Assembly (NCBI GenBank): GCA_019347725.1
Contig: JAHWKV010000036.1
Coordinates: forward strand, 1 to 7,737
DNA: 7,737 nt
DNA from: Actinomycetota bacterium
GTDB lineage: Bacteria; Actinomycetota; CADDZG01; JAHWKV01
Direction: 5' to 3'
Shown here: in pieces, positions 1 through 5,852 of the stretch
How positions within the stretch are numbered: the first letter of the stretch is position 1
Layout: every line of letters begins with the position of its first letter
Translations under genes and position numbers: made by a program
The notes under the pieces: generated by a model
Seen by the model: only the letters and a program-made list of their open reading frames with translations
Databases searched by the model: none
Told to the model about the DNA's origin: nothing

Positions 1-6
1 TGGGGC

Positions 7-429
7 TCACGATACCACCAGGTCCACTTCTATTACGTCTCCCGCCTCGTCACGCCAGTCGGCTTTTTTGATCAAATACCCCTTGGTCAACGGGGAGTCC
101 ATGTCCATCAACGAGACGATGACGTAGACCGAATCCGGGTAATGCGCTTCTCGAACGTCGGTGGGGGAAGGCACCGGCGCCGATGCGACATGGGAATGAT
201 AGATAGCCACGAGCTCCTGGTCATGGTCGTCGATGTCGTTTATGGCCGCGAGCATCTCTTTGTCCCCAGGCCGGTAGTACACGGGGGAGGCCGCTGCGTT
301 GGGCAGCGGGTAATGGCGCTCGACCAAGCCCTCTGGCCCGCCCAAAAAACCGCACGCTTCGTTGGGAAAGCCGTCCTTGCAGTGCTGGATCATCTCGTCG
401 TAGATCTGTTCGGGTATGGTCAGCTTCAC
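7..429 (-). CDS. JAMM/MPN (M67 family) metallopeptidase
   Basis: A 140-residue single-domain JAMM/Mov34 protein. The full zinc signature is visible: Glu24 in NEACGF, then His78-Ser-His80, seven residues, Ser88, two residues, Asp91 (pattern HxHx7Sxx D). These residues form the zinc site and catalytic water of isopeptidase-type JAMM enzymes. Stand-alone bacterial members of this size, such as mycobacterial Mec, cleave sulfur-carrier (MoaD/ThiS/CysO-like) conjugates, often Cys adducts, in the cytoplasm. No signal peptide or membrane segment is seen. The start is GTG at 429-427, overlapping the selD stop by four bases (GTGA), with a G-rich ribosome-binding stretch about 9 bases upstream. It is therefore very probably co-translated with selD. 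The gene ends six bases from the window edge, so any downstream partner, such as a sulfur-carrier protein, would be outside. The family is certain. The substrate is unknown and a link to selenium is only inferred from the operon. Confidence 0.9.
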   Translation of the reverse strand: MKLTIPEQIYDEMIQHCKDGFPNEACGFLGGPEGLVERHYPLPNAAASPVYYRPGDKEMLAAINDIDDHDQELVAIYHSHVASAPVPSPTDVREAHYPDSVYVIVSLMDMDSPLTKGYLIKKADWRDEAGDVIEVDLVVS

Positions 430-1481
430 TTGCGGCCCGCCACCTTGATGGCACCCGCCGGGCCCTTGGCGGTACGGCCGATCACCGCGGCCACCGACGC
501 CCCATGGCGTTTAAGCGCCTTGACCAGGGCGTCCTGCTTGGAACGCTCCACCACTATCAACAACCCCCCTGACGTTTGAGCATCGAACAGGCAGATCCTC
601 ACCATCGGATCGATGTCTGAGTCGAAGTCTACAAAGGGTTCGAAATAAGTTTGGTTCCGTTCGGTTCCACCGGGCACCAGGCCCTGCTTGGCCAACCCCG
701 GTACCCCGTCGAGAATCGGGATCTTGTCGGCCACGAGGTTCGCCGAGCACCCGCTGGCCTTCAACAGCCCGTGCAGGTGGCCCATGAGGCCGAAACCGGT
801 AATGTCGGTGGCCGCCTCGACGCCCACCTCCTGCATGGCCCGGGCGCTCGCGGCATTCAAGGTGGTCATAAGGGCAGTTGCCCTCATCAGCAGCGCCTTG
901 TCCACCCGGCCGGCCTTACATGCGGTGGCGATAATGCCCATACCCAGCGGCTTGGTCATAACGACCGACATGCCGGGTCGGGCCCCGGACAGCGCCACCA
1001 CCCGATCGGGGTGCACCACCCCGGTTACCGCCATACCGAACTTTGGTTCCGGATCGTCCACGGTGTGACCGCCGATCACTGCGCAGCCCGCCTCGGCGGC
1101 CTTGTCGGCGCCGCCCTCCAGGACCTGGGCCAGCAGATCCAGGTCCAGATCCTTCGGCCAGCCCACCAGGTTGAGACCCGTTAGCGGTTTGGCCCCCATG
1201 GCGTAGATGTCGCTCAGCGCGTTGGCGATGGCGATGGCACCCCATTCATAAGGGTCGTCAACCACCGGGGTGAAGAAGTCGACCGTTTGCACCAGAGCCA
1301 TCTCGTCGCTGATCCGGTAGACCCCGGCATCATCGGGCGCGTCGAGACCGAGCAGCAGGTTGGGATCAACCTTGCGCTCTTTCTCCGACAAGCGGCGCAC
1401 GACCTGCGCCAGGTCCCCCGGACCCAGCTTGCAAGCTCAGCCGGCGCCGTGCGAAAACTGTGTCAGTCTCACCGATTTCAT
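426..1481 (-). CDS. selD: Selenide, water dikinase, selenocysteine-containing (Sec15)
   Basis: SelD makes selenophosphate from selenide and ATP, the Se donor for Sec-tRNA synthesis. The gene starts at ATG 1481-1479, directly after an in-frame stop at 1487-1485, and runs 351 residues (E. coli 347). The first 18 residues read MKSVRLTQFSHGAGUACK, where U is an in-frame TGA at 1439-1437. E. coli SelD has SHGAGCGCK here, so U15 replaces catalytic Cys17, and Cys17 and Lys18 match its Cys19 and Lys20. Metal/ATP-binding Asp51 (DDAGVY), Asp68 (TVDFFTP) and Asp91 (ALSDIYAMGA) fall on the E. coli numbering. GGHTVDD and TDITGFGLMGH are also present. Without recoding the first usable start is GTG 1400, giving 324 residues and no active site. 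No good Shine-Dalgarno sequence precedes the ATG, but TATAAA lies 6 bases upstream, suggesting a leaderless mRNA. The stop overlaps the JAMM gene start. Sec-containing SelD is known in other bacteria; here it is deduced from the sequence. Confidence 0.95.
1394..1410 (-). promoter_or_regulatory. Bacterial SECIS-like hairpin in selD
   Basis: On the mRNA strand the sequence GGCGCA-GGUCG-UGCGCC forms a perfect 6-bp stem with a 5-base loop, extendable by one U-G pair. The loop starts 32 bases after the UGA, inside the 16-37 base range described for bacterial SECIS elements. It begins with GG, as the consensus requires, and contains GGUC as in the E. coli fdhF SECIS loop, where it contacts SelB. 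A competing hairpin, GACCUG-GCG-CAGGUC, overlaps it (loop 27 bases after the UGA). Which one forms cannot be decided by eye. Confidence 0.75.
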
Positions 1482-1493
1482 ATCTCATTTATA
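1482..1493 (-). promoter_or_regulatory. Possible -10 element for leaderless selD transcript
   Basis: TATAAA at 1493-1488 is followed by six bases (TGAGAT) and then the selD ATG. A -10 box ending 6-7 bases before the start codon is the layout of leaderless actinobacterial mRNAs, in which transcription begins at the A of ATG. No -35 hexamer is evident. If the distal TATAAA (1506-1501) were used instead, the leader would be about 13 bases. This is inferred from spacing only. Confidence 0.4.
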
Positions 1494-1511
1494 ACCGCCA
1501 TTTATAACTGC
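1486..1511. repeat. 13-bp tandem repeat in the divergent selD/ABC-F promoter region
   Basis: Two adjacent copies, CATTTATAACCGC (1486-1498) and CATTTATAACTGC (1499-1511), differ at one base. On the minus strand each copy contains TATAAA, a -10-like box. On the plus strand each contains TATAAC. The repeat therefore duplicates a possible core promoter element between the two divergent genes. Confidence 0.7.
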
Positions 1512-1577
1512 CGCGCCGATGGGCAGGGGCGCCGACCGCGCTAGGCGGCGGCGTATGCGACTATGGAGGTACCGCAC

Positions 1578-3218
1578 TTGCGTGGAGCTTCGACTTCGCG
1601 CGCGACTCCAGAGGGAACGCCGTTGCTTCAAGTAAAAGATCTGCACGTACAAATCGGCGCGCGCACCATCCTCGATGGCGCGGGCTTAATGGTCGCACCC
1701 GGAGACAAGGTAGGCCTGGTGGGTCGCAACGGCGCCGGCAAGTCCACCATGATGTCGGTGCTCTCCGGCGAGCCCGCCGAGGAGGTCACCTTCGAGGGCA
1801 AGATCGCCTTTAAGGGCTCGTTCAGCTTCCTAAGGCAGGCCAAGCTCATGGACGGCCACCAGTCCTCCAACCCGCTGGCCTACGTGCTGGCCGCCCGCGA
1901 CCTCACTCAGGCTGAGGAGCGCATGAAGAAGCTTCAACAGGCCATGGAGAACGACCCGACGGAGCGAAACATCGCCCGATTTACCCGCGCCGAGGAATCC
2001 TATCGCCTCGCCGGCGGCTACCACGCCGAGAGCGAAGCTCGCCGCATCTGTGCCGGGCTGGGCATAACCGACGAGCAGATGGCCAGGCCGCTGGAGACAC
2101 TGTCCGGCGGCGAGCGTCGTCGAGTGGAGCTGGCCCACGCACTGTTCGGAAAAGACGACACGTTGCTGCTGGACGAGCCGAGCAACCACCTGGACATCGA
2201 CGCCAAGGCCTGGCTCATGAGCTTTTTACGGACGTTCACAGGAGGTCTGCTGATCGTCAGCCACGATCTGGAGCTGCTGGACACCGCCATTACCCGCGTG
2301 CTGCACATCGACCGCGGGCAGATGAAGACCTACAAGGGCACCTACAGCCAGTACCGGACCGCCCGCACCGCGGACGTGGAGCGGCGCAACAAGCTGGCCA
2401 ACCTGCAAGAGACCGACATCAACCGGCTGAAGACCCTGGCCGACCGCATGCGTCATCAGACCGTCGCCCGGGCCCGGACCGCCAAGAACCTCGACAGACG
2501 CGTGGAGCGGATGCGCTCCGAGCAGGTCACCCGGGTATCCGGAGACAGCAGCGTGCGTTTCAAGATTCCCGAGCCCCCGAGACCGGGAAAAATGGTGCTA
2601 AAGACCCAAGGCCTCGGGATGGCCTTCGGCGAGAACGACATCTTCAGCAACCTGTCACTGGAGCTGGGACGTTCGGAGCGGCTGCTGGTAATGGGTCTAA
2701 ACGGCGCCGGCAAATCCACCTTGCTGAAGGCGCTAAGCTCCACAATCGAGCCCACCTCGGGCAAGGTACAGCTGGGTATGAACGTATCGCTGGGCTACTA
2801 CGCTCAGGAGCACGAGGGCCTGCACCCCGACGAGATGGTCATCGACCACCTGCGTACGGTCTCGGGATTCACCGATCAACAGATTCGCTCCCTTCTGGGT
2901 ATGTTCACCCTTTCCGGCGACATCGCCTTTCAGCCCGCCGGGAGTCTCTCCGGCGGCGAGAAGACCAAGCTGGCCCTGGCGCAGCTGGCCGCCCGGCAGC
3001 ACAACCTGTTGTTGCTGGACGAGCCGACCAACAACTTGGATCCGGTCTCCCGCGAGGGCATAACCGAGGCTCTCAAGCACTGGGAGGGAACCTTGATGAT
3101 CGTCAGCCACGACGAGGAATTCGTCCAGCAGCTAAGCCCCACCCACGTGCTGACCATGCCCGAGGGCGACTACACCCTGTGGACGGACAACATGCTGGAC
3201 CTGGTGGCTCTGGCCTAG
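1578..3218 (+). CDS. ABC-F family ATP-binding protein (ribosome-associated, no membrane domain)
   Basis: Two ABC ATPase domains lie in one soluble chain. With the TTG at 1578 as start (546 residues): Walker A GRNGAGKST 49-57, signature LSGGE 175-179, Walker B LLLDEP 196-201, His-switch SHD 228-230. A basic, helical interdomain linker occupies about 265-330. The second set is Walker A GLNGAGKST 373-381, LSGGE 457-461, LLLLDEP 477-483 and a second SHD. Both sites look catalytically intact. There are no transmembrane segments, as expected for ABC-F proteins, which act on the ribosomal E site as translation factors or antibiotic-protection proteins. The sequence does not show which. Start choice: a perfect GGAGGT at 1565-1570 sits 7 bases before TTG 1578. 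An ATG at 1563 overlaps that GGAGGT and would add five residues. TTG 1623, preceded by AGGGA, would give a tighter N-terminus (MLQVKDL). The gene diverges from selD and probably has its own promoter in the shared gap. Confidence 0.93.
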   Translation: MRGASTSRATPEGTPLLQVKDLHVQIGARTILDGAGLMVAPGDKVGLVGRNGAGKSTMMSVLSGEPAEEVTFEGKIAFKGSFSFLRQAKLMDGHQSSNPLAYVLAARDLTQAEERMKKLQQAMENDPTERNIARFTRAEESYRLAGGYHAESEARRICAGLGITDEQMARPLETLSGGERRRVELAHALFGKDDTLLLDEPSNHLDIDAKAWLMSFLRTFTGGLLIVSHDLELLDTAITRVLHIDRGQMKTYKGTYSQYRTARTADVERRNKLANLQETDINRLKTLADRMRHQTVARARTAKNLDRRVERMRSEQVTRVSGDSSVRFKIPEPPRPGKMVLKTQGLGMAFGENDIFSNLSLELGRSERLLVMGLNGAGKSTLLKALSSTIEPTSGKVQLGMNVSLGYYAQEHEGLHPDEMVIDHLRTVSGFTDQQIRSLLGMFTLSGDIAFQPAGSLSGGEKTKLALAQLAARQHNLLLLDEPTNNLDPVSREGITEALKHWEGTLMIVSHDEEFVQQLSPTHVLTMPEGDYTLWTDNMLDLVALA

Positions 3219-3308
3219 ACCGCCGCCACAGAGCGGCCGGAAAAGTTACTCGAGTTTCTGCCCTTTTTAGACGCGTCCGGTGCGGGTCGCGGAGTTAAGA
3301 TCGGTGCA

Positions 3309-4205
3309 ATGGTCAACCCTGCCGTAGAAGCCGGCTCGCAACTCAGCTGGGCCCAAAGGGAGTTTCTCGCCCTGGCCCAGGCCCAGGGTGCACCGGTCGA
3401 GCCCGCGACCACAGACATGGCCGAGGCCCCTCAACCATTCTGGGAAGCGATAATCCTGGCCGCCGACGAGTTTTTGATCGATCTCACTCGACCGGCAGGC
3501 AGCAGCCAGTCCGTCTCCGGTTGGCGGGAGGCATGGAAGGCCTGGGAGAAAAGCTTCTTGTGGAACACCGGCATGGGACCGCTGCGGGAACACCCCTGGC
3601 TCGAGTTTCAGCGCCTGGTGCGAAACGGCGCCACTACTGCCGGCAGCGTCCCCGACCACTTGCTGAACGAACACGCCGATCAGCTAAAGCCGGCGTTGCG
3701 CCTGGCCGCGGTGGAGTACCTTTTGGACCTGGGCGGCCCGCAGCCTCATTTTGCACAGGCGATCAACGACAAAGCCCGCGAGCTCAATGTCGCTCTGCGC
3801 CTGGAGGGTACCCGCTTTGTGCCGATCGACTCCGATGAGATCCTGGACACCGCCGTCGCGCCTGCAATGAGGCTGTTGAACGACCGGCGCTACGCCCAAG
3901 CCGATGCGCTGTACCGCAAGGCTCACCAACAGGCCAGAGCCGGACACCACCCGGCGGCGGTGGGCAGCGCGCTGAGCGCTTTGGGCGTACTGCTGCGGGA
4001 GCTGGGTTGGAAAGGCAACTCCCTGGCTGAGCTGACCGACTGGACTCACCGGCTCGGTCTGACCCCCGGGATCGTCGGCATCATCGGCAAGCTGGGCACC
4101 GTGGAACAGAAGGGAAACTCCGCCATGGTGGGACCGGCCGAGTCGATGCTCGCCATCAATCTGTCGGGCTCGCTGATGCACTACCTGGCCGGCAAGCTGG
4201 GCTAA
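3309..4205 (+). CDS. Uncharacterised helical protein, possible Abi-C/HEPN-like C-terminal half
   Basis: A 298-residue soluble protein that I do not recognise with confidence. The N-terminal 120 residues are rich in Trp and Phe (FWEAI, GWREAWKAWEKSFLW, HPWLEFQ). A stretch at about 125-172 (LKPALRLAAVEYLLD to LEGTRFVPI) leads into a helical region of about 180-298. Its layout (RYAQADALYRKAHQQARAGHHPAAVGSALSALGVLLREL, quoted in part: RYAQADALYRKAHQ, then SALSALGVLLREL; finally AESMLAINLSGSLMHYL) resembles the Abi-C/HEPN-type domain seen at the end of some abortive-infection proteins. The RNase-type Arg-x4-6-His motif of active HEPN proteins is not seen; the aligned position reads EQKGNSAM. There is no signal peptide or membrane span. 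The gene begins 90 bases after the ABC-F stop on the same strand, so it may share its transcript, and ends 21 bases from the convergent toxin gene. The ATG lacks a strong ribosome-binding site. The family suggestion is weak. Confidence 0.75.
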   Translation: MVNPAVEAGSQLSWAQREFLALAQAQGAPVEPATTDMAEAPQPFWEAIILAADEFLIDLTRPAGSSQSVSGWREAWKAWEKSFLWNTGMGPLREHPWLEFQRLVRNGATTAGSVPDHLLNEHADQLKPALRLAAVEYLLDLGGPQPHFAQAINDKARELNVALRLEGTRFVPIDSDEILDTAVAPAMRLLNDRRYAQADALYRKAHQQARAGHHPAAVGSALSALGVLLRELGWKGNSLAELTDWTHRLGLTPGIVGIIGKLGTVEQKGNSAMVGPAESMLAINLSGSLMHYLAGKLG

Positions 4206-4226
4206 CGCCGGTCAATCGGGTGCTCT

Positions 4227-4535
4227 TTAGCAACCGAGGGCGTAGTGGATTGCAGAGCACACCCTTCGCATCGCGTCATCACCGACTGTCCCAATGTAGC
4301 TAGTGAGCACCGACTGCCTGACCGTGTGCAGGCCATCACAATTGACCACCGACTGAGTATCAAGGCCAATCCCGGCATAGTCGAAATCCACCTCGACAGC
4401 CAGCCCGCGGATCGATGTGGTTACCTCGGCAACGGTAACGAGCGTACGTACGTCCATAACCTCCGGACGGGTCACCACCAAGACCGGCCGAGTCTTGCGG
4501 CCCACGGTTGCCCACCAAATGTCGCCTCGGGTCAC
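4227..4535 (-). CDS. MazF/PemK-family toxin (endoribonuclease)
   Basis: A 102-residue MazF/PemK-fold toxin. It has the N-terminal TRGDIWWATVG strand followed by KTRPVLVVTR, a central LVTVAEVTTSIRG strand region with the usual Thr/Ser position, and the C-terminal VNCDGLHTVRQSVL segment with a helix ending IHYALGC. Family members are ribosome-independent mRNA or rRNA interferases kept inactive by a bound antitoxin. The start is GTG at 4535-4533. It overlaps the antitoxin TGA by four bases (GTGA) and has GGAG six bases upstream. A TTG at 4565 in the same frame would add ten low-complexity Arg-rich residues, overlap the antitoxin further and lacks support. Cleavage specificity cannot be read from sequence. 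The pair is tightly coupled, as is typical for chromosomal toxin-antitoxin modules. Confidence 0.88.
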   Translation of the reverse strand: MTRGDIWWATVGRKTRPVLVVTRPEVMDVRTLVTVAEVTTSIRGLAVEVDFDYAGIGLDTQSVVNCDGLHTVRQSVLTSYIGTVGDDAMRRVCSAIHYALGC

Positions 4536-4741
4536 TCTTCGCTCCACGCTTCGGCCTCGGCCCAAAACGGGTCCGGGCGCTCCGGGTGCCGCTCGTACGC
4601 GGCGCGGTCGGAGCGAGCCAAGGCTGCCCGTACCGCCGCTGCTACCCCATCGCGAGCGGCCGCCGAGACATTGATGCCGAGTTGATGGGCACGCTCTGCC
4701 AGCGCCTCGTCGAGGGTGAACGTAGTGCGGATTGACGCCAT
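4532..4741 (-). CDS. Ribbon-helix-helix antitoxin of MazEF-like pair
   Basis: A 69-residue protein. Its N-terminus (SIRTTFTLDEALAERA, then LGINVSAAARDGVAAAV) fits a ribbon-helix-helix DNA-binding domain: one beta strand followed by two helices. The acidic, Trp-containing C-terminal tail (DPFWAEAEAWSEE) is the sort of flexible segment that occupies the toxin active site in MazE/VapB-like antitoxins. It lies directly upstream of, and overlaps by four bases, the MazF-like toxin, so antitoxin is made first. Such antitoxins normally repress their own operon, and the inverted repeat at 4750-4781 is the likely operator. The start is ATG 4741-4739. No Shine-Dalgarno sequence is evident, but TAGCAT (4753-4748) ends six bases before the ATG, so a leaderless transcript is possible. 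Confidence 0.85.
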   Translation of the reverse strand: MASIRTTFTLDEALAERAHQLGINVSAAARDGVAAAVRAALARSDRAAYERHPERPDPFWAEAEAWSEE

Positions 4742-4749
4742 AAGATCAT

Positions 4750-4781
4750 GCTAGCACCTATAGATGCGTATATGCGCTAGC
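4750..4781. promoter_or_regulatory. Imperfect inverted repeat, candidate antitoxin operator
   Basis: The arms are GCTAGCACCTATA (4750-4762) and TATATGCGCTAGC (4769-4781), matching at 11 of 13 positions when one is reverse-complemented, with a 6-base spacer (GATGCG). Each arm ends in the self-complementary GCTAGC. The element starts nine bases upstream of the antitoxin ATG and overlaps its possible -10 (TAGCAT). This is where a ribbon-helix-helix antitoxin would bind to autorepress. It also lies about 50 bases upstream of the divergent membrane-protein gene, whose promoter it could affect. Confidence 0.6.
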
Positions 4782-4830
4782 CTCCTTTACCGTTATCCTC
4801 GCGAGTGAAGCCACGGCAAGGAGCAAACCA

Positions 4831-5370
4831 ATGGCTATGAGCGACGAGGAGATCGAGTACGAAAACTCCATGGAAGACTGGATCCAGTTCCGGATCTTCC
4901 ACGTCAAGCACTCGCCGTCCGGCCGGACCAAGCGAAAGAGAAATGCGATGGGCGCCGCGGTCGTGGGTTTCGCCATCTTCAACGGATTGGTTGCTGTAGG
5001 TGGAAACTGGACGCCGGGAACTGCCCTACCAGCCGCCCTGTTCGGTGCGGTGGCTGCGGCCCTGTCGTGGCCGCTTACTCTTCTGGGGGTACGTAAGAAC
5101 GCCGCGCGCCTATATGCGGAGGGAAAAGAGCACGCCGGACTTGGCTGGCACAAACTGACCATGTCGGAAAACGCTCTCCATGAAGAGCACGCCGACGGTT
5201 CGACCACAAACAGCTTCGACAGCATCGAGAGAGTGCGGGCGACCGAGGATTATGTCTACATCTACACCGGCCCCACGTCGGCCCACATAATCCCTACAGA
5301 AAAGGTCCTCTACGGAGATCTCGCGGAGTTCGTGACGACACTGGCCTCCAGGCGCCGAGCCGGCGACTGA
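4831..5370 (+). CDS. Two-span membrane protein with YcxB-like C-terminal domain
   Basis: A 179-residue protein. An acidic N-terminus (about 1-20) leads to a basic stretch (GRTKRKRN, 31-38). Two hydrophobic segments follow, at about 40-59 and 64-87, separated by a short Gly/Trp/Pro turn. After that comes a soluble domain at about 90-175. Segments such as GLGWHKLTMSENALHEE, SFDSIERVRATEDYVYIYTG and AHIIPTEKVL match the pattern of YcxB-like C-terminal domains (a small beta-rich, PH-like region after two membrane spans) that are common in Gram-positive bacteria and have no known biochemical role. The basic stretch before the first span suggests that both termini face the cytoplasm. The start is ATG 4831 with AGGAG eight bases upstream. 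The gene diverges from the toxin-antitoxin pair and converges on ssrA, ending 31 bases from the tmRNA 3' end with no obvious terminator between. The family call is moderately sure. Confidence 0.78.
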   Translation: MAMSDEEIEYENSMEDWIQFRIFHVKHSPSGRTKRKRNAMGAAVVGFAIFNGLVAVGGNWTPGTALPAALFGAVAAALSWPLTLLGVRKNAARLYAEGKEHAGLGWHKLTMSENALHEEHADGSTTNSFDSIERVRATEDYVYIYTGPTSAHIIPTEKVLYGDLAEFVTTLASRRRAGD

Positions 5371-5401
5371 CCGACCAACCATGCCGAACGTGGATAAATA
5401 G

Positions 5402-5756
5402 TGGAGGCGGGGGGACTCGAACCCCCGTGAGCTCAGCTTCCCTCTGGGGCATCTACGGGCGTAGTCTGCTTTTTATCTCGACCCGGAAAAGCCGCAGACA
5501 GGCCTCCCGGTATCCAGCCGAACTTTCAATCTCGCTTCAGCACCTCATTCGGCGGGGGGTACATGAAGCCAGCCTGCTGGAAGACGCCCCAGCCCGGGCC
5601 GCAGGCACTCCCGGGTGGAACGCCCGTCTTTATCTAGACGGGAACTCGCTTATGCAGCGACGTTTCAGTTTATTTTCCCCAGTTTTTAACGAGGACCGAG
5701 GACCTCGGCCCGCTTCCTCCAGACGAAACGACCGGCTTCGAAACCAAATCGCCCCC
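5402..5756 (-). ncRNA. ssrA: Transfer-messenger RNA (tmRNA)
   Basis: tmRNA with SmpB rescues stalled ribosomes. The acceptor stem pairs 5' GGGGGCG (5756-5750) with 3' CGCCTCC (5409-5403), including the G3-U pair read by alanyl-tRNA synthetase, then discriminator A 5402. CCA is not encoded (CT follows). The T arm is GGGGG-TTCGAGT-CCCCC, and the conserved 5' GGTTTCGA is present. P2 can pair GTCTG with CAGAC. Pseudoknot 1 is intact: CGAGG with CCTCG, and CCTCGGT with ACTGGGG, followed by AAAATAAAC, the usual single strand before the resume codon. After the tag region a 6-bp hairpin (5642-5623) carries TAG and TAA in its loop. The 355-base length is near normal. Odd: the expected tag frame reads UGA AAC GUC GCU GCA UAA (5667-5650), far shorter than usual and without an Ala resume codon. 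The gene lies 96 bases downstream of smpB. No convincing separate promoter or terminator was seen. Confidence 0.93.
5623..5642 (-). other. Post-tag hairpin of tmRNA with stop codons in its loop
   Basis: CCCGTC and GACGGG form a 6-bp stem around the 8-base loop TAGATAAA. It lies eight bases after the TAA that ends the GCT GCA frame. The loop TAG and TAA close the other two forward frames of the tag region. It corresponds to the helix that normally follows the tag reading frame. Confidence 0.6.
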
Positions 5757-5852
5757 TGGCTGAAAAGCGTTGATACATAAGTTTTCAAGGTGCTCATTAA
5801 TTGTAACGCCGAGCCGGGGCCACTCATTCCCTTATCTGCCAGTTGACTGCGC

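Noticed and set aside
651..1184. Plus-strand open frame opposite selD
   Set aside because: Antisense shadow of a strongly conserved enzyme. The product is low-complexity, rich in His, Gly and Gln, and matches no family.
426..1400. GTG at 1400 as the selD start (324 residues)
   Set aside because: It removes the conserved SHGAGxxCK active-site segment and lies within the SECIS hairpin. Readthrough of the TGA to the ATG at 1481 restores the full-length family match.
3219..3308. Possible terminator after the ABC-F gene (T-run near 3264)
   Set aside because: The T-run is preceded only by a weak AT-rich dyad around ACTCGAGT, with no GC-rich stem. The next gene may be read through.
4536..4565. TTG at 4565 as the toxin start
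   Set aside because: GTG 4535 has a well-spaced GGAG and a GTGA overlap with the antitoxin stop. The extra ten residues look like translated antitoxin-coding sequence.
4245..4735. Plus-strand frames opposite the toxin-antitoxin pair
   Set aside because: Shadows of the two minus-strand genes. Both minus-strand products match known families and share the expected overlap.
5371..5401. Terminator between the convergent membrane-protein gene and ssrA
   Set aside because: No stem followed by a T-run on either strand in this 31-base gap.
5427..5827. Open frames on both strands across the tmRNA gene
   Set aside because: The region folds as ssrA with acceptor stem, T arm and pseudoknot 1. The frames are accidental, although the minus-strand one happens to cross the tag region.
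5757..5852. Separate ssrA promoter in the smpB-ssrA gap
   Set aside because: TTGAAA, TATGTA and TATCAA are present on the minus strand but no pair has acceptable -35/-10 spacing, so I did not annotate one.
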